Shown here: positions 39,501 through 49,975 of the stretch, piece after piece | Layout of the letters: every line of letters starts with the position of its first letter | Numbering within the stretch: the first letter of the stretch is position 1 | Origin: Stentor coeruleus | Lineage: Eukaryota > Ciliophora > Heterotrichea > Heterotrichida > Stentoridae | Direction of reading: 5' to 3' | Length of the DNA stretch: 64,000 nt | Assembly: GCA_001970955.1 (NCBI GenBank) | Contig: MPUH01000077.1 | Span: forward strand, 1-64,000 | Position numbers and translations under genes: made by a program | Notes under the pieces: model-generated | Databases searched by the model: none | The model's input: the letters and a program-made list of their open reading frames with translations, nothing else | Told to the model about the DNA's origin: nothing

Positions 39501-42500
39501 TATAGAAAAATATTTGAACTCTTTAAGGACTTTTTCTTTACCTTATAATGAAGTATTTTCAACATCTTCTCTTTATAAACTTGTATACAACCTTAAGATC
39601 ATAGAACAACTTATTAGAAACCCAAGATGGATAGAAGAATTTTCTGAAAATGGGGGGATTAAAGCTTTAATTAATGTGTATTTGGAATATTCTTTTGAAA
39701 AAAATGATAAAAATGCTTTGGTACTTGAATATAATGTTACGATTATTGCTATTTTAAATGATATTGTCAAGTTAGATTTACCGTTTTCTGATAAACTTTT
39801 GACTAAGGTTTTTGATTCGCTGGTTCAAGCTACTAATTCTTGTGGGGAAAATGAGAACTCTGGACATATTGCCCGTAATGCTAAAACTATTGCATTAAAT
39901 CTTAAGATTAAAGATCAAACTAGGTATTTAGAGACAATTAAAAGTTATCCTATAAAAGATTTGCTTTTAGGATCTTTTGTTAATTGTGGTTGTAAGTATT
40001 TGAGTGCTGCTATGTCGACGTTTTTCTTGGAACAGTCGATGAAGGTTCAGGAATTGAATGGGTTTTTCCTTGAAGAAATATTAGGGATTTTTGATGAAGC
40101 TTTGTTGAAGAATAAAATTGAGAGCTATTGGGATTTGCTTTGTTTTTATATTACAGATTGCGAAGTGACTCCGGAGTTGGAGAAAAAGTACCTTGGATTT
40201 ATAAAAATCCTAGAGCAAAGACCAGCTGAAGGTTCAGGTAAAGAGCACGACACAACTCTTTCAGGAATCCTTAAAGTGTTGAAAACCACGATGAAAAAAA
40301 TCCACATCAACATATCAGAAGACATAATCCGCTTAGTTCTACACACTTGTTTATTCGAAATCCCATCCAAACTAAAAAAAGATGCCCCAAAATGCAAAAA
40401 CAGCGACACTCGTAAAGAAGCTTTTGATTTACTTAAAGAAATGTGTAATCGTAGCAAAGAAGCTTTAGAATATGTTATAAACTATCTAAGTTCTCAATAT
40501 CAAGACCCACATTGGCGATCATCCAAATTAGCAGATTGGAATTATCATCCACGAGCACATGAGAAATCCGATACAGGATATGTTGGAATAAAAAACCTTG
40601 GGTGTATTTGTTATATGATTTCTTCATTGCAACAGTTGTTTTTTGTATCAAATTTTAGAGAGACTATATTAAGAATAAATAAACCTGATGAACCTCTTGA
40701 AGATAATCTTTTATATCAGCTACAAAATGTATATTCTGCATTGAAAAATAGTGATAAACAACATGTAAATCCTAGAGGGATATGTAAAGCTTTTAAAGAT
40801 TGGGAAGGAAGAGCTGTTAATGTTCTTGAACAAATGGATGCTGATGAATATATCAATGCTTTTATGGATAGATTAGAAACTAGGATTAAAGGACACCCTT
40901 GTCAAGATATAGTTAAAGAACTTTTTACTGGTCAATTAGCAACAGAACTTATTGGTCAACAAGCTTGTAAGCATAGAAGTGAAGTTAATGAAGCTTTTAT
41001 AACCCTTCCTGTACAAGTGAAAAATAAAAAGTCTTTACTTGAAAGCTTAGAGAGTTTTAAAGAAGGGGAGGTTTTAGAAGGATCAAATGCATATCAATGT
41101 GATCATTGTGAGAGTAAAGTTACGGCAATAAGAAGGGTATGCATAAAATACTTGCCTAATATAATTTTCATAACCCTTAGGCGTTTTGAATTTGATTATG
41201 ATTCTATGAAAAGACTAAAACTTAATGATTATTGTGAGTTCCCAATGGAATTAAATATGGAGAATTTCACACAAGAAGGTATAGAAAGGTTAGAATATGC
41301 TAAAGAAAAAGAAGCTGCGATGCTTGCAGGGAAAGATTTTACTAAAGAAGCTCCTACAAAAAGATACCCTGATGATTATTATCAATATCGTTTAAGAGGG
41401 ATTATTATACATGTAGGAACTGCTGATAGTGGACATTATTATTCATTTATTAGAGAGCAAAATCAATGGTTTGAATTTAATGATACACTTGTTAGACCTT
41501 TTGATCCTTCAGATATACCTAATGAAGCTTTTGGAGGAGAAGAGAAATTTAGTTACCAGGCCCAGTCTGGAGTTACAGCTGCAGCTTTTAAGTCAAAACA
41601 TCGCAATGCTTATATACTTTTGTATGAAAGGTCGAAGTTTTATGTTTATAGAAAAGAAGAAGAAAGTTTGAAGCCTCTTGTTTATACATATGACACCAAT
41701 GAAATTGAGTTTTCTGAAGTCAAAGAAGAAAACGAGCGTTACTGGCGTTGTAAGTCAAGTTTTAGCCCAGAGTATTTCGATTTCATCCTACAGCTCCTAA
41801 ACGATAAAAACAACGCAATTTGCAAATTTGGGATTTGCTTTTTCCTAACAGTAATGGTCCGTTCTCGAGATTATATGCGTATAGTAACATGTGTCCAAAG
41901 CATAAAAGATCAAATAAAAGACAATCGTGAAATTAGTGAATGGATTTTAGAAATGGCATCATATCGATACGTACTAAAAGAACTTCTTATGGACTGTCCC
42001 GTAACCGAAAAACGTCGAGCTATAGTTGGGCTTTTCCATTCAGCTTTAAAGCAAACTTCCCCTGATATTCAAGAAGAATTTTTCAAAAGACTAATCAAAT
42101 CTATTGACCTAGCCCGAAAACCATATTCCTATAATTATGCCCAATACTTTGAAATCATATATAGAACCTTAAAACTCCTCCCAAGTCTTATAATAAAATA
42201 TTCAATACCAGATCGTCTTATATGTTATTTAAAGAAAATCCCTAAAAACGATATAGAAACTGAACCATATAAAAACTCAGATATTTATTTAGGCTATGAT
42301 AGATACAAACCTGAAGATAAATCTGAGATTTTCCTTAATGAATACGCTTGTTCCTTAGTCTTTCTTGTAAGTTCTTTACAATTATGTATAAGCGAGTTGA
42401 ATTCTGATCAAATTGAATACTTATTTGAAGAAAATACAATGATAAGTTTTTTAAATGATGCTTGGTCAAGATATGGAGGTAAAGTTCTTGGGCAATTTTA

Positions 42501-43158
42501 TACAACTCTTTGTACTAACAATAAAACTTTAACCTTGAAATATGGGAATTTTCTTATAAATGGTGTTGATAAAGCTAATCATGATAAACATAAACCTTAT
42601 ATGAGACAATTGTTTTGGATACTAAGCCAAATAGATACGATATTTCAAGAAAAAATCGATATTTTGATGATGAGTTATATGAAACAAATATTTGATAATA
42701 AAAAATATGCTATGGCGACAGATTCATCTATAGACTTTCTTGTTAAAATTGTTGCGAAAATACCAGCGATTAAAGATTGGGTTTATAAACGAAGACAAGA
42801 GTTTAGATGGTTAGAAACATTTTATACAGATTCTTCAAGTAGACCTAATACTAAAGGTAAAGAACAAATTGTATCTAAAACTTCAGGACAAAGATTAGAT
42901 TCTATAAGGAAAATACTAAGAGGGTCATTTGGGGAAAAAGATTGGGAGGATTCAGATAGTGATGTTATTGATGAAAACACGGCGCAGAATTCGAAAGTTG
43001 AGGTTTTTGACGGACAAAGTCAAAGGTGGATCCCTTGCACAGTGCATCTGACTATTGGCGAGTTGCTTTTGGTGAAAAATGAAAATGAAGGGCTGACCAA
43101 ATGGGTGGAGAACCTGTCAGAAAATGTTAGAGCGCTGAGCAAAAAACGATCAAACTAG
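36589..43158 (+). CDS. Giant ubiquitin-specific protease (USP9X/USP34-like architecture)
   Basis: Two exons: 36589-37334 and 37350-43158, joined across a 15-nt intron so that ENE continues EDIKKAPFK in frame. As assembled 2,184 residues; 27 of these come from the duplication at the N at 38123, so the real length is near 2,157. Residues about 20-70 form a Tudor/MBT-like unit (GRVLAINFDSKWIRIRYDGW). A long helical-repeat region follows, then the USP catalytic domain: GIKNLGCICYMISSLQQL holds the nucleophile Cys (codon near 40606), QMDADEYINAFMDRLE, a C-x-x-C zinc pair in YQCDHCESK (the other pair is not evident), and DSGHYYSFI with the catalytic His. The usual TCYMNS Thr and Asn are Ile. A second helical region follows the catalytic domain, and a small Tudor-like segment may end the protein (SQRWIPCTVHLTIGELLLVK). 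Cysteine deubiquitinase; substrates unknown. Confidence 0.88.
37335..37349 (+). other. 15-nt intron in the USP gene
   Basis: The sequence GTAATTCCTATATAG interrupts codon GA|A. Removing it joins two open frames; without removal the frame stops at once (TAA inside the intron). Confidence 0.92.
38044..38203. repeat. Assembly overlap duplication around N at 38123
   Basis: Copies 38044-38122 and 38125-38203 are 79 bp with two mismatches: AGG versus AAG (Arg/Lys) and TTA versus CTA (synonymous). The artefact adds 81 nt, so the frame survives but 27 residues of the USP are counted twice. The mismatches suggest two alleles or copies. Confidence 0.9.
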
Positions 43159-43257
43159 ACTAATAAATTATTTTTAGATATAAGCATATGACTTCTTATA
43201 CAATATAATATAAAAAGCAACATTTTGCTTATATTCTTACACTAGACTACTTTAGGA

Positions 43258-45975
43258 TTAGAAGTCCTCATCCCAATTAGCAGCTAAAGGAATATCTCTT
43301 TTTATGCATTTCGGGATATCTGCAGAATTTTCTATATCTGAAATAACCTCATCTAAATTTTTTTGGTCTCTAAAAGCATTTTCGATTTCTATGTTGAAAT
43401 TAGCAAATTTAGGTATATAAGGGGCTTTAAGTTCTTTGCTTATTATTTTGTCCCAGTTCAGGCCGATAAACCATGGATGAGTTTTAAGTTTATCAAAAGA
43501 TCCACCAAGTCTACTTGCTGGATTTTTGCTTAATAATTGGGAAATGAACTCTTTAACTTTGTTTTTATTGTCAATCCATTGAGGGAAGATTAGTCTATGT
43601 TGTTGAATTTTTTCATAAATTTGGTATGGGTCACTTTCATCTTCACCAAATGGGACGTAGCCGAAGAGGAATTCGTAAGCCATTATACCGATGGTCCAAT
43701 AATCAACTGATAAACCATAACCATGGCCAGTGACTATTTCTGGAGCCATGTAATGAGGAGTACCAACTATTGTGTAGGTTCTTCCACGGATGAATTTTGC
43801 TGTACCGAAATCTATAAGTTTCGGATACCCTTCAGCATCAATGACCATATTCTCAGATTTCAAATCCCTATAAACAATCTCCCTCTCATGCAAATGCTCA
43901 ATAATCATAATAATACACCCAATATAAAACTTTGTATCACACTCTTTAAGTAACTGAAGCTTCCTCAAAACATCATACAAGTCCATACCCTTTATATACT
44001 CCGATAGAAAATACAATCGTTTCTGATCTTTAAAAGTTTTCACTAGTTTCATAATTAGTGTATGATCTAATTGTAACAATATTTTCCTTTCTAAAACAAT
44101 ATCTTCTTCAATCTGCAAAGCTGTAATTTTCCTCCTATCCACTGTTTTTAATGCATAAAAATTCTTATGTTCCTTATGAGCTACCAAAAACACATTACCA
44201 AACATCCCATTGCCTAAAGTCTTAACAAAAACCAAATCTTCTAAATTAATACTATCATCTTGTAATTTAATCCTTTCCATAAGCCTATCCCTTATTTTCT
44301 CACTAAGTATATCTTTAAAATCAGCACTTGACATAACCCAACAAGTAACATTTTCCCTTGCAATAACACTTGCACTACGTATTTCATCTAAAAGTAACGA
44401 CCTTTCCCCAAAATAATCATCTTTTGTTATAGTCCTCAAGCTAACTCCATCTTTAATAATCTCAACTTTACCAGATTTTATTAGGTAAAATTTATCCCCT
44501 TTTGATTTCTGTTCAACTATTATTTGATTCTCAGCAAATTCTTGGATTTTTAAACCTGAGGCTAATTTACAGAGCTCTTCATTATTAAGAGCTTTGAAGA
44601 TTTGTACACGTTTCATTGATGTAAGAGCTTCATTAATTGCTGTAACATTATTATAATCTCCACCTATACAATTAAAAAACCCTGAATTTGATATATGTGT
44701 TATATCTACATCATTTATAGCTACAATATCAGATTCCCATATACATTCATCATGAGTTTTCGAATCCGCAAGGTTTATTGATAAGTTATTGATAGCTTCA
44801 TTAGCCCCAAGGATATCAAAAAGCTTAAAAATTCCTTTCATTTGTCCTGAATATCCAAGTTCCCCTTTTACTAGAATAATAATACTTTCTTTTTTCAAAG
44901 TCCCTGCAGAGATAACAACATTACCAGCTTCATAGCTTTGGATTTGCATTTCATTTATCAGATTTTCTTGCTGATCTTTACTTAACCGACAAAGATACTC
45001 ATTATTACTAAAGGCAATCTTCATTGAGTTCTTATATATAACCAATTGTAAAGATGCTCCTAAACATTCTACTAAGTTTTCTCTACCTAAAGCTAACAAT
45101 GTAACATCCTCAGCTGCAGTTACTGTTGCTTTTCTCATAGACCCATAATACAAAGCCTGTTCTCCAAAATAATCCCCTTTATTCATAACCATAACCTCTT
45201 TACCTTTCTGAGTACACACAATACTTCCTTCTTTGATTATATAAAGCAAATCTCCAGGATCTCCTTCACTAACAATTTTACTTCCATTAGTAAATTTCAA
45301 TACCGATAATGCTCCAGCTAATATTTCCTTTTGCTCTTCATTTAAGACTTCAAAAACACTGATACTGTCAATAAATTTCTTGTTTTCTAAAAAATTCTGC
45401 GCATTTAGTTCTTCTATTGCTGTTCTAAAAGTCCCCCTATCAACACTCCAAAGGCTACATTTTACTATAGTCATCACTGTTGCACTTCTTGGTGTATCAT
45501 GTAATAATGCTAATTCCCCAAAACTATCACCTGATTTCAAAACAGTAGCTCTATTACCGTTTATAATAACCTCAACACGGCCAGAAGAGATTATAAAAAA
45601 AGATGAACCTTTTGAGTTCTGCTCAAATATCACTTGATTAGTTTCGATTTCATAAAACCTCATACTTTCGACTATTACTTTTTTTTGATGGCTCGTCAAA
45701 CTGTTGAAAATAAAATGCTTTTTCAGACTGGAATTTATAAGTCTTATGTCCTGATCGTTTTTTTTCTTAAAGATTTCTTGGGCTGTTGCTGCTTCAGAGC
45801 ATTGACTATTTTGTAAACGAGCATCAACTACTGCTGCTTTTTGTTTATGCTTTTTACGGGAAAGGCGATTTGGATCTTTAATTGCTCTTCGTGCTTCTTC
45901 AGCTATACTTAGTCCATTAGATTCAATGCTTTGGTGTATTTTGGCTTTTTGGTTTTTTGTAATACAGCTTCCCAT
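43258..45975 (-). CDS. cGMP-dependent protein kinase (PKG) with four cyclic-nucleotide-binding modules
   Basis: This is an AGC-family kinase of 905 residues. MGSC at the start suggests N-myristoylation (Gly2) and palmitoylation (Cys4), hence membrane attachment. Four CNB modules precede the kinase: A near 95-215 (FGELALLHDTPRSATV, full phosphate-binding cassette with Arg), B near 215-335 (FGEQALYYGSMRKATV), C near 340-455, degenerate (no FGE or Arg; DILGANEAINNL instead), and D near 460-580 (FGERSLLLDEIRSASV). The kinase (about 595-860) has LGNGMFGNVFLV, YALKTVDRR, YRDLKSENMVID, LIDFGTAKF, GTPHYMAPEIV and an AGC C-tail. Three intact CNBs plus one degenerate third CNB is the layout of apicomplexan PKG. 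cGMP rather than cAMP specificity is inferred from that architecture. Confidence 0.9.
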   Translation of the reverse strand: MGSCITKNQKAKIHQSIESNGLSIAEEARRAIKDPNRLSRKKHKQKAAVVDARLQNSQCSEAATAQEIFKKKNDQDIRLINSSLKKHFIFNSLTSHQKKVIVESMRFYEIETNQVIFEQNSKGSSFFIISSGRVEVIINGNRATVLKSGDSFGELALLHDTPRSATVMTIVKCSLWSVDRGTFRTAIEELNAQNFLENKKFIDSISVFEVLNEEQKEILAGALSVLKFTNGSKIVSEGDPGDLLYIIKEGSIVCTQKGKEVMVMNKGDYFGEQALYYGSMRKATVTAAEDVTLLALGRENLVECLGASLQLVIYKNSMKIAFSNNEYLCRLSKDQQENLINEMQIQSYEAGNVVISAGTLKKESIIILVKGELGYSGQMKGIFKLFDILGANEAINNLSINLADSKTHDECIWESDIVAINDVDITHISNSGFFNCIGGDYNNVTAINEALTSMKRVQIFKALNNEELCKLASGLKIQEFAENQIIVEQKSKGDKFYLIKSGKVEIIKDGVSLRTITKDDYFGERSLLLDEIRSASVIARENVTCWVMSSADFKDILSEKIRDRLMERIKLQDDSINLEDLVFVKTLGNGMFGNVFLVAHKEHKNFYALKTVDRRKITALQIEEDIVLERKILLQLDHTLIMKLVKTFKDQKRLYFLSEYIKGMDLYDVLRKLQLLKECDTKFYIGCIIMIIEHLHEREIVYRDLKSENMVIDAEGYPKLIDFGTAKFIRGRTYTIVGTPHYMAPEIVTGHGYGLSVDYWTIGIMAYEFLFGYVPFGEDESDPYQIYEKIQQHRLIFPQWIDNKNKVKEFISQLLSKNPASRLGGSFDKLKTHPWFIGLNWDKIISKELKAPYIPKFANFNIEIENAFRDQKNLDEVISDIENSADIPKCIKRDIPLAANWDEDF

Positions 45976-46731
45976 TTTTTACTATGGATAGAATTTACAA
46001 GTATGGTTTATTGATTTATAAAATCATATAGAGAGTTATATAAGGGAAATCAAATATAGATGATAGGTTGAGATGCTGGATTGATATTGGTAAGGTTTAA
46101 TTTTTAAAAAGGTTTTGAAAAAAATCGAAAAAAGAAATTTTTATTTTTGATGAGATTTTATGTGTGTTTCTAAGATGTTTAAGGGTATAAGATAAAGGGA
46201 CTTTTTTTAATTATAAGGAGGACTTTGGTAGAATTTAAAATATTAAAATAATTGAAAGATATAGATTGCCACGAATTTGCATATAATATGATAATTAATT
46301 ATAATTCTATAGCATAATCTTATAAAAGCATAATCAAACTAGATTTCTAGCTTTATTACTGATAATGTTTCTGATTTGAATATAATATTTCNCCTAAGGG
46401 TATAAGATAAAGGGACTTTTTTTAATTATAAGGAGGACTTTGGTAGAATTTAAAATATTAAAATAATTGAAAGATATAGATTGTTATGAATTTGCATATA
46501 ATATGATAATTCTATAGCATAATCTTATAAAAGCATAATCAAACTAGATTTCTAGCTTTATATTACTGATAATGTTTCTGATTTGAATATAATATTTCAT
46601 ATTTTCAATAAAAATCTAAAACAAAATATTTTTAATATTCCAAAAGGAAAAAATATTTATAAACCCAAACCTCCGAAAAAATCTCAACTCCTTAAAACTA
46701 TTTCTAATAAAAACTTAACCATCAGCCTACT
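45976..46731. other. Intergenic region upstream of PKG, inflated by a duplication
   Basis: Between the PKG start and the immunophilin stop, both on the minus strand. About 205 bp of it is an assembly duplicate, so the true length is near 540 bp. The part next to PKG (45980-46250) is G/T-rich on the plus strand (5' flank of PKG); 46600-46731 is A/C-rich (3' flank of the immunophilin gene). No gene. Confidence 0.5.
46180..46598. repeat. Assembly overlap duplication around N at 46392
   Basis: Copies 46180-46391 (212 bp) and 46395-46598 (204 bp) differ by a 10-bp deletion, a 2-bp insertion and a few substitutions (GCCACG versus GTTATG). The larger divergence in non-coding DNA suggests two haplotypes or sloppy contig ends. 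Confidence 0.85.
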
Positions 46732-48168
46732 CTAATTATTGACCATCCCACATTCCACAATCCTCACAACAGCTTTTGGTTTATCACCCTTATCCACTTC
46801 TGTATTCTCCACTTCTAAACAAGCTTCCATTCCATCAAGAACTCTCCCAAACACAACATGTTTTCCATCTAAATGCGGAGTTTCAACAAAAGTTATAAAA
46901 AACTGTGACCCATTAGTCCCAGGTCCACTATTAGCCATAGACAACAACCCTGACTGTTTATGTTTTATAGAAAAATTCTCATCTTCAAACTTCAATCCAT
47001 ATATACTTTCCCCACCAGTACCATTATGATTAGTAAAATCCCCACCTTGCATCATAAACCCTTTAATCACTCTATGAAAAGTACATCCTTTAAATGATAA
47101 AGGTACTCCAGCTCTACCAACACCTTTTTCTCCAGTACATAAAGCTCGGAAATTCTCTGCGGTTTTTGGCACAATATTAGCAAAAAGTTCAAAAGTTACT
47201 CGTTTAGCTTGTCTATCACCTATTGTAATATCCATGAATACTTTTGGATTTGTTGATATAGGACTTGAAGGAATTGCATATTCACTGATTGCAACTTTTT
47301 TCTCAGAGTACAGACCACCGCTTTTGCCAAAGATATTCCCAAACATCTTTTTTTCTTCTTGCTTTTCTTTTTTCGCTCTGTCTTTGATTTTGGCTTGAAG
47401 TTGCTTGAAGTCTTTGTTGTTAGGTTCAAGGTCTAAACCGCTTTGCACGTCTTTAAGAGCTTCGTCAAGAAGGCCGAAGTTTAGCCTAGCTGTTCCTCTA
47501 CGGAAGAGTATTTTAATATTATTCGGGTCAAGTTTCAAAGCTTCATTACAATTGTTAATAGCTTCTGACCAGTTCTCAGCTTTAATATCGCATATCGCTA
47601 GATTCGAATACAACTGAACCTTAGTCATTCTTAATTCTCTTGAAGTTTCATTAATATCTACTTCATCAGTAGGGTCTTCTTCAATCCATGATAGTCCTTC
47701 AGCATAACATTCCTTCCTCGCCTGGGCAAATTTCCCTTGTTTAACCAGTTCATTTCCTTGGTCTTTCAACATTTTAGCTTTTTCTACTCTTTCATGATAC
47801 TCAAATTCCCATTTTTCTTTTACTTTTTCATGTCTTGCCAAGAGCTCAACTTCAAATTTCAACGTTGCACTAGCTGGGATTTTAGGAGGCATACCTTTTT
47901 TCCCATAAGCATAATCTTCCCTACAAGTTAAAATGCATTTTTCTCCAACTTTCATTGTGGCAACACCCTGATCCCAACCTTTAATCACTTTTCCTTCCCC
48001 TAGGGTAAATTTGAAAGGCTCCCCACGGTCTAGTGAAGAGTCAAATTTTGACCCGTCGAGCAAAGATCCTGTGTAGTGGACTTCAACTTCTTCTCCAGTT
48101 GAAGGAGTTTCTCCTGTACCTTCTTGAAGAATTTCTTTGAGTAATCCTCCGTCACCTGAAATGTCCAT
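46732..48168 (-). CDS. Dual-family immunophilin: FKBP-TPR-cyclophilin fusion
   Basis: Two peptidyl-prolyl isomerases in one 478-residue chain. FKBP domain about 1-112: [48 protein letters not shown]; the FK506-contact residues of FKBP12 (Tyr26, Phe36, Asp37, Trp59, Tyr82, Phe99 equivalents) are all visible. TPR region about 125-265 with three repeats ([57 protein letters not shown]), likely an HSP90/HSP70 C-terminus clamp, followed by an [10 protein letters not shown] linker. Cyclophilin about 308-476: [18 protein letters not shown] and [20 protein letters not shown]. The CypA Trp121 position is His, as in Cyp40, predicting weak cyclosporin binding. The same domain order is known from the Toxoplasma FCBP protein. 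Single intact exon, TAG stop. Confidence 0.94.
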   Translation of the reverse strand: MDISGDGGLLKEILQEGTGETPSTGEEVEVHYTGSLLDGSKFDSSLDRGEPFKFTLGEGKVIKGWDQGVATMKVGEKCILTCREDYAYGKKGMPPKIPASATLKFEVELLARHEKVKEKWEFEYHERVEKAKMLKDQGNELVKQGKFAQARKECYAEGLSWIEEDPTDEVDINETSRELRMTKVQLYSNLAICDIKAENWSEAINNCNEALKLDPNNIKILFRRGTARLNFGLLDEALKDVQSGLDLEPNNKDFKQLQAKIKDRAKKEKQEEKKMFGNIFGKSGGLYSEKKVAISEYAIPSSPISTNPKVFMDITIGDRQAKRVTFELFANIVPKTAENFRALCTGEKGVGRAGVPLSFKGCTFHRVIKGFMMQGGDFTNHNGTGGESIYGLKFEDENFSIKHKQSGLLSMANSGPGTNGSQFFITFVETPHLDGKHVVFGRVLDGMEACLEVENTEVDKGDKPKAVVRIVECGMVNN

Positions 48169-48352
48169 TATTAGGCAATATTTTACCTTAGGATTTTTAT
48201 TAGATTAAGAAGTTTCTAGAAGGTAGAGGAAATATTCCTGGGTGATATGATGGAAAAGTGAGGTTTGAGGTATGAAATATACATCTCAAAGTCCTAAAAA
48301 TTCCCATCTCCAATCATATATTTTAACTTAAAAGGCAAATCTACATCTAAAC

Positions 48353-49768
48353 TTAAGGTCCATAATTACCATAAGGGTTATAGTACTGATTGGGGTTGTT
48401 AAGAATATAATAGTACTGCATTTTCTGTTCCATTGTAAGATTTTGTATCTGGTCTGGAGTATTACTAGCACTTCTATCACTATGCGCTATAATTGGACTA
48501 GCAACATAAGGCATATACGCAGGTGGATCTTTATTATATTTCTGATCCATCATCCTTGGTTGATGACTTTCTCCCTGATACCTCATTGAGCTATCTTGAT
48601 ACTTATTCTCATTAATTTTCTGCTTCTTCGTCATATCATACCCAGTTGGTTTATTATCATGTCCAAGTAAATAATCTGAATTTTCAACTGTTTTCCTTGA
48701 TTGCTGAAGGAGTTTTTTAGCTTTATTTAGTAAATCAACACTCATTCCTTTAACATTAGAATCTCTCGTACATGGAAATGCTGGACTTGATTGTATAACT
48801 TCAAACAATCGTCCTCGATCTGCTGTTGATAAATGCAAAACAGAAAGTTCATATATTGAATCTGTGCTATGAAATGAGGAATTAGCTGATTTTGGGATTT
48901 GATTTCTCATATGTCTAAATAAATCTGGTTCGATTGGGTCTTCATTAAGTCTTGATGCAGCTTTGAACTTCCACTTTTTACCATCAACTAAAAGACCTCC
49001 TGATTTGAGAAGATTTTTACCATCACTAACATTTCTCATTATGAGTACACATGAATCAGAGTATCTGCGCATTCGTTCCATAGACCCAAAACATGAAATT
49101 TCTTCTTCAATTTGTCTTGTACTCACATTCTGAGGTAAATTGCTTAAAGTTACGAATCTAGTTTCTTTAGACATCGCTGTCAAAAGGTCGAAGAAAGGTT
49201 CTGACCACATTGCCTGGACTTCTCTGTTAACGAAAACCCTATAATTTTGATTGTATAACCTTGTTGGGGTTTTGAATATATGTAAAGCTTCTTCAGCTAG
49301 TATATGAGATGAATAAGTGAGCATTGCTACTCCTAAAGATGTTATTCCAGGCACTCTATATATAAATTACTCAGGATTTGGAGGGATTGTAGCTCTTATA
49401 AGTCCTGAAGTAAGTTCATTAAGTCCAGTAAATAAATCCCTGCTATAAACAATTCCAGGAAGGCCTGTAACCCATATTGTTGTCATAGCTTGCTTTGCTA
49501 GAAATCTTAAAAGGTATTTTTCATGTTTTAAAGGGTTCTGAGTGTTATACACTTGCTCAGCTTGTTGTGTTGACAAGTAAATTGCTTCACAGAATCGCCT
49601 TTTTTCCCCTGTTAGTTCCCAAGAATACGCTTTTACACGGATACACCCAAGAAGTTCACAGATTTTAGTCTCTGATAAGTCCCCTATTCCACTTACGAAA
49701 AAACTATTCGAGTCTAGCTGTTGCTGTCTGTCGTCCATTAATAGCTTATTATTAGCTTGTGCCCTCAT
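48353..49768 (-). CDS. hnRNP Q/R-like RNA-binding protein with three RRMs
   Basis: Two exons, 49371-49768 and 48353-49355, joined across a 15-nt intron (PNPE then VPGITSLG). About 466 residues. The layout follows SYNCRIP/hnRNP R: RRM1 remnant (IRATIPPNPEVPGITSLGVA, then MLTYSSHILAEEALHIFKTP, YRVFVNREVQAMWSEP); then an RRM with the classic start FVTLSNLPQNVSTRQIEEEI, SMERMRRYSDSCVLIMRNV and KKWKFKAASR, equivalent to hnRNP Q RRM3 ('VLYVRNL...T.E.I...F....ERVKKLRDYAFVHF'). A segment before it (TTIWVTGLPGIVYSRDLFTG) opens the first RRM. The C-terminal 150 residues are disordered and end in a Tyr/Asn-rich tail (YYYILNNPNQYYNPYGNYGP) that may favour condensates. Role in mRNA handling is inferred; the number of true RRMs (two or three) is uncertain. 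Confidence 0.68.
49356..49370 (-). other. 15-nt intron in the hnRNP-like gene
   Basis: On the minus strand the intron reads GTAATTTATATATAG and splits codon GA|A. Removing it fuses two frames that are otherwise separated by a TAA. Confidence 0.9.
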
Positions 49769-49975
49769 TTTGGATATTCAAGATTTGTGAGAACTCTTTT
49801 TTTTTCCCTTAAAAGGATGCTTTAGGATAAGAAAAAAGATTTAGTGTTTTAAGATTATAGATAATATTGGAAAATTGTTGTTATGATTAGAAATATGTTG
49901 GGAGGTTTTTAGAGAATAGATACAGAAAAATATCATCAACACTTACTTAAAAAAAATACATTAAAAATTAAGATT

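Noticed and set aside
46180-46598. Tandem repeat or mobile-element terminal repeats upstream of PKG.
   Set aside because: The two copies flank a single N exactly like the other seven sites, so this is a contig-join artefact.
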